Below are positions 23,626-34,700 of a stretch of 64,000 nt of DNA, in pieces. A program made the translations under genes and the position numbers. The stretch covers positions 62,001 through 126,000 of the forward strand of contig JAGPNK010000022.1 of assembly GCA_020746835.1 (NCBI GenBank), read 5' to 3'. Positions within the stretch are counted from its first letter, which is position 1, and each line of letters begins with the position of its first letter. Under the pieces are notes generated by a model. That model worked only from the letters and a program-made list of their open reading frames with translations, had not been told where the DNA came from and searched no databases. This DNA is from Stachybotrys elegans (Eukaryota; Ascomycota; Sordariomycetes; Hypocreales; Stachybotryaceae).

Positions 23626-23736
23626 GTGGGATTTCCCGTTCGTGTGCCCCAATGGGATACAGACCAGTGACTTCGAGGAGGCCCCCTCTGACGATAAAGA
23701 CGATATCAGATCAATAGATAACAATTGGTTAGAAAA
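23626..23736 (+). repeat. short retroposon-like repeat (copy h) in the MFS gene end
   Basis: 111 bp, GTGGGATTTCCCGTTCGTG to AACAATTGGTTAGAAAA. Flanked by perfect 14-bp direct repeats gtttctcctgggat at 23612-23625 and 23737-23750. No terminal inverted repeats. The constant end across the family is GTGGGATTTC; the other end varies (truncation), as for LINE-mobilised elements. Confidence 0.85.
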
Positions 23737-25418
23737 GTTTCTCCTGGGATTGGTCGGTTAATCCGTATTTGGTCTCTAGATTCTCTCTGAAAGGGACATC
23801 CTGCTGGAGCAAGAACAAAACACAAGCAAGACTTCCAATGCCTGCAGCAACGAGGAACACTCTTCTCAGGGCGTCCCTATATACTAAACGAATCCGGTCC
23901 TGTGTGGCCTCTGGGAATGAAAGGACGAACCTGGCCGACGCATGCTCATACACGCGACCAGCTAGAATCAGCTGCCGGGCGCTCGTGTCGGAGATTCGCC
24001 AAGCCGTGGCATTGATGCGGTTGTTCAGGATCGTTGCAGGCACAGCAACGCCCCAGATACCGCCCACTGCACGAATAAAAGCCCACGTTGAGGTGGCGGT
24101 AGCTTGATCTTCTTCTGGCACGGGTGCCTGAAACCCAGGAAGTAGCGTTTCTAGGACAATGCCGGCGCCAATGGCACATATGCATTGGAATGCGGCCCAT
24201 TCTGCGGTTGTGTGCCTTCCCATTGCATCGAGAGCAATCCCAGACCGACTGTGAAACGGCCTCGCCAAACGTGAGAAGCCAAGGCGGCGACGATGGCGCA
24301 GCTCGGGATGGAGAGAATGGTCATGGGCAAGAGGGCGACGCCGGTGCGCGACGCCGAGAACGTGCGAACCACCTGGAAATATACGGGCAGGAAATACATG
24401 CCCCAGTATACGAGCATCCAGTGCGGAACGTGTTGATGGCGATGATTTTGGACGTCCGGTGGCGAAAAAGTCTTGGTGGCATGACAGGCTCGGGTGCGAA
24501 GCCAGGTTTCCCAACATGCAAACAGGCAAGGCCCAGAGAGCCGAGACATAGGCCCCCAGGAGCTCCCGCCGCCTGCATAGGTGAGAGAATACAGCATGGA
24601 AATGGTTCCTGTTATGAGAAGACCGTTGCCAAGGTAATCTACACGCCTCAGTTTCTTCCGCAGCGTACCTTCCTTATCGTAGTTTATGTAGGAATGCGTA
24701 AAGCACAACAAGAGCCACACCGCCAATGGGCAAGTTCAGTAACGATGTAAAGAGTTCAGTCGGCGATCAGGGGCTTGACCTACCCATCTCCAAGTTGTTG
24801 CATCAACAATGGCACCCCTACGATGGGGCCTGCTGTCATGCAGAGAGTATAGCTTATCATTATTATTGCGATATAGTAGCCGCGTTGCCGGAGCGGTACC
24901 AGGTCTCCGAGAATCACGCCTAGTTGGTGATTCCCGGTTAGCCGTGTACACATAGAGCAGGTTGAGAAATTCGCGTACTGGATATCATGACCAAGCCCCC
25001 CGATCCTGCACCCTGGATTCCGCGTCCAGTAATTAGCATGCTGCCATTTGTTGCTCCTCCGCAGATGCCGGACCTAAGCGTGAAGAGAGCAGTCGCGCCA
25101 AGCATGAGCCACCGACGGCCGAATATGTTGCACAGCGGCGCTGAAGAGTAACAAGTCAGGTTCGATGCTTTGAGACAGTTTCAAAGACATCAGTAGGCGG
25201 AAATAATAGCAAATAAACGCATTGGTGATCCATATATATTCCTCCCCCATCGCAAGGTCGTCCACGATGGCAGGACCAGCCGTCACCACCACGCTGTGTT
25301 CAAGAGAAGACTGAAGCGAAGTTATTGATATACCGGCTATGATGGCCCAGAACGTAAATCCTCGCTTGAAATCGGTTGTTTCGACGCGTTCTTGCATGCT
25401 GCTCTGTCGTTCTGGCAT
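23737..25418 (-). pseudogene. MFS multidrug-type transporter (14-TM DHA family), pseudogene
   Basis: Minus-strand fragments in several frames follow a fungal drug:H+ antiporter from end to end. TM1 region: SITSLQSSLEHSVVVTAGPA (~25310). Motif A: NIFGRRWLMLGATALFTL (~25110). Then GRGIQGAGSGGL (~25030), ILGDLVPLRQRGYY (~24900), RVDYLGNGLLITGTISMLYS (~24640), YWGMYFLPVYFQVVRTFSAS (~24400), AIGAGIVLETLLPGFQAPVP (~24150) and ATSTWAFIRAVGGIWGVAVP (~24080). The C-terminus reads ENLETKYGLTDQSQEK. Frameshifts lie near 25150, 24550 and 24240, with stops such as the one after WITNAFICY. The 3' end is cut by the insertion at 23626-23736, which supplies a stop after QEKLF. It was probably the cluster's exporter in the plasma membrane; it is dead now. 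Confidence 0.85.
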
Positions 25419-25850
25419 TCATCTTCTTTGGGCATATTTCTTGCATAACGGCCCTCCGCGGTGGTATCTTCCATGTCTAAAGATGCTGTTGTGTTGCGTG
25501 TCGCTGTTTGCAAACTGGCTCTCGAAACCACAAAAATTGAAGAGATCAAGTAAAATAGTACGGCAGGTTAATACACTGCCGACAGCTCGCTGGATTAACC
25601 CGTCAAGATCTGCCGGACCTCTTTTCCCGAATATGCTCATATGCGTGTAAGATGAACATCTCCATCCTTCTACATTGGGAACTCGGAGCCCGTTTGCCAG
25701 AAAGCGAAGCTCGGCCCACCCATAGGGGGTGCCAAGATAGTATAGGGGCCAAAGGACGGTTGGATCAGATCAAGTTGTAACCCGTCACGATTTGCCGGAC
25801 TTCCATTGCCCTGAGTCGTCTCGAGACGTAATTGACCAAGCCCGCTCTTA

Positions 25851-27600
25851 CTAGTTTGCTTCTTGGAATCGCAATCGTAGAGGTGGTTTTTCCCACATGG
25901 CATACAAGCAGTAGTCTCGCTCAAAGTCAATATCTTGCCCCGGGGGCAGCTCAAAATCTAAAGCCCAAACCACCTTTGCAAGAAAAAGTCTCAACTGCCT
26001 CCAGCCTTGAGCCATGGCAATACACTATTCAGTTTGTAAGCAGGGAGTAATACAAAGCAATGATCCTTACCGATCGGGGCCCATGACCAAATGGGTGGAA
26101 GGCAGCGGTGGTGTCATTCTTGAATACAGGGTCGAAGAGCCGGTGTCCTTCGGGAAGCCATCTCTGCGGGCAAATGATCGTCCATTGTGGAAAAGACGAG
26201 GGCTGCGAGTGAAGGTAAAGTGGGCAAAGTGAACATGTGTCTAGGGACAAGATCAGGGTCTGAGTATGAAGGTGAGGAGAGGGACTTTCGCCTTTGGGGA
26301 CAAATGTCCCGTCCACATCGGAACCCGGGCTTTCTCTTGGAACAATGGCGGCCACATTGACTGTCATACGCAATGTTTCTTGTGGGACCGCATTTAGCAG
26401 TGGTAGGGACACCAAAGACTCTGCGTCGATGTCGTCATAGGCTTTATGCAGTTCTAATTTCCTGACGCAGTTGCTTCAGAGTTTCCGGCTGGAACATCAA
26501 GAACAAAAGGGCGCAGTGATACTGGCTGGAAACTGACTCAAAGCCGCCCACCAAGAGGTAGCCGGCAAGGATCTCAATGTGCACCCTTTCGCGGCCGACC
26601 GGGGCGAGTGCGTCGGCTGGGAGCATGCAGTCGAAGTGGTCCTGGGGATGAGGCTCGGCATCGATGCGAACCTGAACTGCCTCCCGGTATAGACGCTCGA
26701 TCTTGAAATGGCTGAGTAGCACCTGGATCGGTACCGAGAGCCATTTCAGCGGACTGAGAAGAGCAAATTTATTCCCAATTTTGTTGACAGTGATAAACTG
26801 GTTCAGCTGCCAAAGGTTTCAAGGAGCGGGGATTTTTCCACTGTAGCTTGTGAGCCAGATTGCCTCGACAGCCCTTCTGTGACTTACTCTTCTCTAGCTG
26901 GCGCATTTGCGTCCATAAGCAAGCTCTGCGGACATATCCATGGCAAGCCTGTCTGTCCACTAGCACCATGTTATCATCAAAGCTCCATGCAGCAGTCTCT
27001 GGAGGTCGATCCCATCTTGCTTGTGTCCGTGCTCCTTGGCCATCTAAACAAACAAGTCAATGTATGAATGCATGGTTGGCTCTATGTCTTGAGTGACTTG
27101 GCACTCCATTCTCCAGCAACCTTTTTGGCCAGCAAACGGTGCTTCACGGGATCTCTCGAAAGAAATGCCATCATCTGGCAAGGGAATGCCAGAGTCGACC
27201 TTGTGAAAGTGTTCCAAGTTCTTGGTATGCGAAGTATATATATCTATCCGAATAAGTAAGAGACGGCCATCGGTTGGTAGGACTGTATCTGACTCTACCT
27301 GTGGCGTAACAAACACTAGTTCATTGGGTGCAATTCGCACGTCACCTGATGCTCGTTAGAAACGGCACGAGTCCGCCATCTGATCCAACTTGCCGGATTT
27401 GTTGAGTGCCTCTTCCACCGCCCACGGATACTTGCCGGTATACTGCAAACCGTTTATTCAGCCCCATCATGCGCAAAAGAAGGTGGGGCGGGGCTGAGTA
27501 CCTGTAATATGACAGCCATACGTTGGAGATGGCCAATTTAGGGCCAGGGAATTTGGCGAGCGGATGGAAATGCGCAAGGTAGAGATAGCGAGATATGAAG
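25851..27600 (-). pseudogene. cytochrome P450, pseudogene
   Basis: Read on the minus strand from 27600: hinge HFHPLAKFPGPKLAISNVWL; then VRIAPNELVFVTPQ (~27330) and HTKNLEHF (~27235); LAMDMSAELAYG (~26940); LLSPLKWLSVPIQVLLSHF (~26740); the I-helix region LAGYLLVGGFESVSSQYHC (~26540), with GFES in place of AGSET; K-helix ETLRM (ExxR, ~26375); CPQRWLPEGH (PERW, ~26160); and haem loop FHPFGHGPRSC. A clean intron of 46 nt (26070-26025) interrupts the haem loop after PRS; the cysteine codon follows it. The end is WEKPPLRLRFQEAN plus stop. A one-base frameshift lies at ~26447 (QEIRTA/HKAYDD), and further stops and indels lie at 26760-27060. It resembles the monooxygenases of polyketide and terpene clusters. 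Confidence 0.85.
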
Positions 27601-28308
27601 TAGGCAGTCGCCTTTTCCTGGCTTCAGTCATTGGAAACGCCGGCGAGAGGTCAGATGCTTACAGCCCCAAGAATAGTTTCAATTCGGCACCATCGACTCA
27701 CGGCAGCGAGCCACTGACTGCTTATCTGAACGGCCTGATTGCCTATCTGAACGGTCAGGGCATGCAGTCCGATACAAGGATTTCTTGAGAGAATGGAAAG
27801 ACCCAAGCATACGGAGTATGGGTGTCATACATAGAAATCCCCTTTATACCCCTCGAACCACCGCCACATCTAGTAAGCCGAGGCCAGGCCAAGACTTTCT
27901 CCCGCCTTTGCCAGCCTTGTCGAACCTTAGGGGTGTGCGGCCACCGAACTCAGACTTCCGAAATGGTCCTGTGATGGAACAGCATGATTGCCTTTAGGTG
28001 CTTGCGTCCCCCATCTAGCCTAGACGCGGCTTTGGCCTGTCTTCTCACAGAGTTTCAGTTCTGGCTGAGGTGGGGAATTGGACGGCATGCACGCGCTCCT
28101 GCCGCAAATCCTCCTGCAGAAGACTTATCTGATGCTTTCCTTTATGCCGCTGTTTTAACACGGGAGGAGGCCCCGCTCGCATTGACGAATCCTCCCAAAA
28201 GATGATGGCAACGGCTAAAAGAATTTGGAGCCACGCGCCCACCCCGTTCGAACACGGATTGCTCTACCGTCCACCACTCTGGCACTGCATCTAGCCATAG
28301 CAGAAGAA
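27601..28308. other. intergenic between divergent P450 and membrane-protein relics
   Basis: The region should hold the two divergent promoters and the lost N-terminal anchor of the P450. Frames at 27984-28205 (+) and 28045-28242 (-) have no domain I recognise. Confidence 0.35.
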
Positions 28309-29506
28309 ATGTCGGGATTATTTGCCGGTCCGGCACTGCAAGCTGGATTCGGCGGCGTCGTCTTCACGCCTTTGAGCGTACTGGCGACGGTGCTCAGGTT
28401 CTGGGCCTAAGCTGGGTTGGAAGGATTGGCTGACTCTGGGAGCTCTGGTCTCGTATCTACTATGGGTTGTTTTCCTGAGTTGAAGTGAGTCTTGGTTCTC
28501 ATCGCCAGCCTTTTTTTGACCAGATCCATCTCACATGTAACAACAAGTGGCTGCCCAGATCCGAGGAAGACGAACTTGAGCAAGAAAACGCAGCCGCGGA
28601 CCAGGTACGTTCGACGTCCTTTTGAAATCTTCGTCTACCGAGACAGCGACCAGCATGGAGCGTCTCCCATTTCAGTCACTATTCATCGCGAGCCTCTTGT
28701 TTCCCATCAACCAATTCTGCGCCAAACTGAGCATTCTATTTCTCTATCACCGCATTTTTGGCGTCAATGGCAAGTTCGCCTTCTGGATTAAGGCTGTCGG
28801 CGCCCTCCAGACCGTCCATACGATCAAGAATCTGTTTGTTAGCATCTTTCAATGCGTTACCGTCCATAAGTTCTGAAGACCTAGCACACCAGGTCACTGC
28901 ACCAATTACAGAGTATTCCTAGCTGTCAACAAGGCAGCCAACTCACTCATCGATTTTATAATGGCCATCCAGGCTGTCATCATGCTGCGCAGCCTGCGGA
29001 CAACCAAGCAGGTCAAGTAAAAGTTGTCAGTTATTTTTGCCATTAAGGGCTTGCAAGTTCATCACGACCACGCCGTCAGTATACATCTATCACTCATATA
29101 CCTACACAGTGCTAGAGTCATAGAATCATCAATATAGGGTTCAGGTTGGCCACCAACGTGGCCGTCGGTATGTTTGCCGAACCTCCCCTCCCTTATGCAT
29201 TGCGCAACACTTGTTGACTCACCTCCAGGTAACCAATTCATCGTTGGCGTATGGGCCACGGTGCAGATGGCCTTGAGCATCATTTGCTGCTGTGTTCTCA
29301 CGTACAAGCCGCTGGCCATCAAGTTGGGAATCGTTACGCAAGCTCTCCGAGGCACGAATGGATCTAAAGAGAGGTCAAGAGCAAATCATCAACGTGGGTC
29401 AACATCGACCAGGAGCCAGAACAGACACACATGGCTAACTACCAGTCCAGTGTGCCTTGACCCCAACATCGTCCTTTATCTCGAGATATCAGCAATTGGG
29501 CAGTAG
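28309..29506 (+). pseudogene. rhodopsin-domain integral membrane protein (PF20684-like), pseudogene
   Basis: Fungal clusters often contain a seven-TM protein of the rhodopsin-domain (SAT4-like) family with unknown role. Here the start ATG at 28309 leads into GGVVFTPLSVLATVLRFWA, then a stop. WKDWLTLGALVSYLLWVVF follows in the next frame (~28430). Further blocks are NQFCAKLSILFLYHRIFGVN (~28715), LVSIFQCVTV, YRVFLAVNKAANSLIDF then MLRSLRTTKQVK (~28910-29020), and NQFIVGVWATVQMALSIICC followed by CVLTYKPLAIKLG (~29232-29330). The order and spacing fit the family. At least one frameshift (28410) and one nonsense codon are plain; other changes may be introns. It lies head-to-head with the P450 relic. 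Confidence 0.75.
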
Positions 29507-29738
29507 CATATGTAGATAAGAGAAGACGTAATAGATCCCTTCCTAAACAGGAGAGAAGGGTTGGTACTTTAGGCCAACAGCCAAGAGTTTTTCTACTTAC
29601 TGCAGGGGCTATTAAACGACCAAGATAGCGTATGCAGTTGGTTACCCGTGCCTCTCGTGTTGGTGTGGGCACCATGGTGTCAATCTTTAGCATTCGACGC
29701 CCCGCGCTCCTGTTCCACAGGTCCATCACCATCACACC

Positions 29739-30870
29739 ATGTCTTCACGGCGGTTTGCGTGCGATCGCTGCCGCAGCCAGAAATCCCGCTGCATTCGCCA
29801 TGGCCATCAACTCCAATGCACGCGGTGCGCACATACCGACGTGCCCTGCATCACAACCAAGCCCGTGTCGGGACTCTGGATATTCACCTGCTCAGCCGAG
29901 TCCTTTCGGACCGAACTGGGTCGGCGTGCTAAGCGAGTTGGAGATTCTTCACTCTCGCCTGCCTCCCAGCCTGCCAGCCAGCCAGGCGGCCCAGCTACCA
30001 GTTTCCTGCTTGGAGCACCGAGTCCCGTCTCCAGAATGAGTCCACGACCGCCGCCGACGCGGCAGTGGGCTCGGCGCTGGAGCTGCCATCTGGTTCTCGC
30101 ACCAGCTGAACGGGCGGTTCCGCAGATGACAACTGCACGAGCTTGACCGACGCCGCTGCTAGCAACCTTCACCACACACGAGTCCCTACCTCGACTCTGA
30201 CCCTTTCTCCTGGTGGGACGGTACGACAATCGATTGGCAAGACATTGACTTCCAGCATGAACCGGTGCTGCCTGCGCCACAGCCCTGGGCCCATGCACGC
30301 ATACCAAGTATCAGTGATGGGCAAATCGACCGGACCCCAACGTTAGTTCGTCTGGGGGTCGATATATCGATACAGGTGAACCCTTGCGAGGTCACCTCAG
30401 CCCAAACTTACCCTTGGCTGGCCAGTCGAGAAGCTACACATCCATGCTAGCCAGCCTCTACCTTGATCTTGTCACATTGCTGGAACGCACCCGTAACCGC
30501 TCGTCGCCACTCTCCATCAATACCTTCGTCTCGCCCCCCAGCTTGGATGAAGCCTCGGGTGGTGCCCTTCTTGAAAGTCTCCTGGAACAGACATGAACAT
30601 TGCTCTCCATTGTCAAGTCTCTGGCTAAGTCGGAGCAATGCATGCAGCCACGTCAGGCCACGTCATCGGGCTCTACACAAGGCTCGCCCCAGCAAGCCAC
30701 ATCTATTCAGTGAAAGCCACCACTACAGACTCGGCCATGCTTATCGTTACATGCCATGTCAGTGTCGCTAGGCTGCACGTCATACTGTTTTTTATGTTTC
30801 AAATTTATGGACGCATCCCCGAGCAGAAATGATGGTCGCTCCCTTGAACTTACGGGTATTGGTTGATGAT
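29739..30870 (+). pseudogene. Zn2Cys6 transcription factor (AflR-type), likely pseudogene
   Basis: The ATG at 29739 begins MSSRRFACDRCRSQKSRC, followed by TRCAHTDVPC: a complete binuclear zinc cluster with spacing C-X2-C-X6-C-X8-C-X2-C-X6-C. The body continues only in shifted frames: DPFSWWDGTTIDWQDIDF (~30195), LASLYLDLVTLLERTRN (~30450, first frame again) and SLAKSEQCMQP with SVARLHVILFFMFQIYGRI (~30600-30825, third frame). These last parts match the C-terminal region of aflatoxin-regulator-like proteins. One or two introns could explain part of the frame changes, but the stop at 30146 and others suggest decay. It would have bound CGG-type sites in cluster promoters. Confidence 0.7.
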
Positions 30871-31755
30871 CTGCAAATTGGTACGTCTAAATCTACTACC
30901 CTGAGTAACCGTAAGTTTCTAATCATGGCGTAAAGTCTCCAGGTATCTCCATGCTGCTTCTCTCTTGAAACTGGCCAACGGTCTCTTCCGGGGCGTAGAG
31001 GACTCGATGGGTCTTCCACCACATTTAGTGGTATGTCCTGATAGGCACCAGAGTGCTGGCGGTCTCTTTGAAAACAATGATCTCGCAAGGGTCGCTCAAG
31101 TTATTTTGTAACGGTAGATGCAGAGCGATCGCCCAGAACTTGGAGAAGGTGGTACGCAAGCCCTACGTAAGTTCATGAGAGCAGTAGAGGAGCTACTTTG
31201 TAAATGACTTGAATCAATACATAGCATTCGACACAGCATTACAGCCCGGAACGGCGAACTTACCACGGAGCGAGGTCGAACGCACAAGTGACCAATGGGC
31301 CCATCAGTGAGATCAGTATGCTGCTCAAGGATCGCCCCTATATGTCATGATTGATGATAAACGTGAGATGATTGTGTGATTTCACTGGCTATCACTATAA
31401 CTTAGATGCCCGTCTATATCACTGGGCATAAAAACCATATCGCCCAATGAAAACTAGGGCATGGTGAGACACTCGGATTTCGCCTCCTCCACTGGGCACA
31501 AATATGTCATCTTATCTGGGACCTGTCCTTGCTCTGTCAGCAGGGTTTCCCCTAGAGGCGCTATTGACTCCAAGCCCAAAGTGGCAATTCACTCCGGATT
31601 TGAGGATGATCGATGAAAGATGGCCCGTCCGATATTGTACTAAGGTGGTCATTATACTGTCTTACTGGTTGTATATGTATTGTGATGCCTTTGGACTCAC
31701 TATCGTCCTCGATTGGCCGGAATTTGACTCAAAGAATTACTCAAAGCTCACATTG
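30871..31755. other. upstream region of the PKS relic
   Basis: No domain-bearing frame. Near-repeats atcactgggcataaaa (~31418) and ccactgggcacaaata (~31489) lie 250-350 bp before the PKS start. The frame entering the PKS is open from an ATG at 31504, but HR-PKS proteins normally begin right before EPIAIVG, so I use 31756. Confidence 0.4.
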
Positions 31756-34700
31756 ATGGCACCATTGGAGCCTATTGCAATCGTAGGGAGTGCCTACCGG
31801 CTCCCAGGGGACGCGGATTCGCCCTCGGCCTGGAAAACTTTGACATCCGCCGCAGCCACAAGCTTTTCTCAATCGAATTTTCTAACCAATTGTTATATAT
31901 TGATCTAATATTGCCTTTATCATCAGAGGGGGCCTCCTCGAAGTCACTGGTCTGTATCCCATTGGGGCACACGAACAGGAAATCCCACATTCGCCCTCGC
32001 CCTTTGGGAGCTACTGGTCAACCCTCCCGACCTCTCCAAGCGCATACCAAAAGATAGATTCAACGCCGACGGTTTCTACCACAAAAGCGGCAAGTGCCAT
32101 GACAATTCCAACGTGTAAGGCGTACTGCTGTCGGGAGACGGTGCGGTGAGAAAGTTTGATCCTCTCTTTTTCAGCATTGCGCCGCTAGAGGCAAACGCAC
32201 TCGACCCGCGGTCCGTCTTCTCCTTGAGGTGGCCTTTGAGGCACTTGAGAACGGAGGCCAGCTTCTGAAACAGCTGTATACTCTGGCATGATTGTGGCCG
32301 ACTATGAACACATAATGAACCGGGACGAAGACGCAACCTCAGACACTCATGTCACAGGGACAGCTCGCTCGTTCATGTCAAATCGAATTTCTTACTTCTT
32401 TGACTGGCCGGGCCCTCTATGACCATTGATACAGTATGTAGCTCAAGTCTTTACGCTATTCACTATGCCGTTCAGCAAGTTCGCCTAGGAATCACTTAGG
32501 TCGCTGTTGCAACCGGGTCAAATCTTCTGTCGGATCCCCTAGAGTTTATTAATGAAAGCAAGCTGCAGCTACTCAGTCCTACCGGCAAGGGTCGAATGTG
32601 GGATGCTGAGGTGGATGGATATGCTCGAGGCAAAGGCGTTGCTGCTATTTTTCTCAAAACCCTCGAACAAGCCCAGAAAGACGGTAATAACATTGACTGC
32701 ATTATCAGAGAGACAGCGTCAATCAAGACGGCAGAACAGGGGCATCACAGTGTAAGAAGTCACCATGCAAAACTGAACCAACTCCCTCTTCTTAGTCCGA
32801 GTGCCAGCGCACAACATAACCTCATACACAGCTACTACGAGCGAGCAGGCTTGATATTACAAACCCCCTTGATCATTGCAATATTTTGAAGCCCACAGTA
32901 CGGGAACTCCTATAGGCAATAGAGGCTGAGGCCATTAGTGCTGCTTTCTCCAAGAGCTGGAACAGTAAAAGAACCCCCTTTTTGTTAGAAGGATCAAAAC
33001 CGTTGTTGGGCATACAGAGGGAACCGCTGGCCAGCATTCTAAAAGCGTCACCTGCTCTGCAGAAAGCAGTCATACCACCAAATCTTCACCTAAAACGACT
33101 GAATGAGCCGTTCTATAGAAACTTATATGTACCTGATGTTGCCACGATCTGGCCGTCGGTGCCCGATGGTATCCTAAGCCAGTGCCAACAAGTAAACCAA
33201 GCCAAGTTGAACAAGTTGACCACTTCTTGCTAAGGATTTGTTCTTTTCGGGTTTGGTGGTGCCAATGCTCACCCAATTCTCGAATCATATTCGCCTCCTC
33301 AAAGATGTATCCCTCGCACGATGGAGACCACAGTATTCTCTCCTTTATCATCCCCGCAGTCAGCGAGCTTTCGTTGCTCCGAAATCTCAAGGCCCTCCCC
33401 ACTTTCGTCGAGCGCGAGGGCCTATCCCATACCCTACATTCACAACGCAGCCGCTTGCCTCTCGCAACTGCTGTGTCTGCTTCGACATCCAGTCATCTAT
33501 GCGCAAAATACGGGATCTCGTTAGGGGAAAGAGTGACAGCAAAAGAACAATCGGCGCTCGGTCGAATCAACCTGCTGATGGCACTGAATCACGGATTATT
33601 GCAGTATTTGGACAAGGTGCCCAATGGGCAGCTATGGGTGCCGACATTCTGTCAAGCTCTCCTTCCATCCATCATTGAAAACTCGACGCAAGGCCATCCA
33701 TCTTGCCACAACCCCCGAGTGGTCCCTGGTTGAAGAACTAGGCCTTGCCGAGCCATTCTCCCACATACACCTTGCAGCGTACTCACAACCACTCTATACC
33801 GCTATACAAACCTTGTTAGTCGACCTCCCCAAGCAGCCCAATGTGCCTACTGCCGCCGTGGGGGGCATTCATCTGGCGAGATAGCCGCGGCTTACGCCTT
33901 GGGACATATCTCCGCCGAGGATGCAATCTGCATCGCCTACTACCGTGGCCTTTGCACACAGCTAGCGCCTGGATCCGGCGCGATGATGGAAGGGGGACGC
34001 AGGAAGATACTCAAGAGCTCCTGGATGAGCCCGAATACTCTGGACATGCCTAGATCGGCGCTGTCAACTCGGCTACGAATCTAACAATAACAAAGAGATT
34101 GTATCCAGGAGGTTCGGCTTGTCTTGGAAGATGAGGGGAAATTTGTGAGAGATTTGAAGGTTGACAAGGCATACCATTCACCTCATATGGCAGCTTGCTC
34201 ATCCGCCTGGCATCACTGTCTCGGCTCATCACACATTCTTTGGTCGTCCAGGTCTATGGGGGAGAATTCGAAGGCTCTATCAAGACTCTCAATGGTTCGT
34301 ACTGAGATCTCAACCTCCGGAGCCCAGTCAAGTTCATGCCAGCCGTTCGACAGGCATGCGAAACTTGGTCCATTTGATCTGGCCGTCGAGATTGGACCGC
34401 ATCCGCTAGCCCTTCCACCAGACCTTTAAAGTTTCACGGTCACGAACTACCGTACACGAGCCTACTCCGCCGCGGATCAGCGGGAATCGAAGCACTTACC
34501 GATGGTCTTGGTTATGGCCACTCATCTGGGTGGAGACGCTGTGGATTTCCAATCTTTCGACCGTTTCATGACTGGACATCCAACAATGCGCTCTTTGACA
34601 GGACTTCCGACCACTGCTGGAATCATGATCGCGAATACTGGCATGATTCACGTCGCTCCAAGGCCACCCTTCAAAGATCAGACGTGGTCCACGAGCTTCT

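Noticed and set aside
23626..23736. Introner-like element instead of a retroposon
   Set aside because: Copies in genes are not bounded by GT...AG in the gene's sense orientation and do not restore frame when removed as introns (the PKS copy lies reversed in the gene).
31504..31755. N-terminal extension of the PKS from the ATG at 31504
   Set aside because: HR-PKS proteins begin immediately before EPIAIVG; the extra 84 residues resemble no PKS domain.
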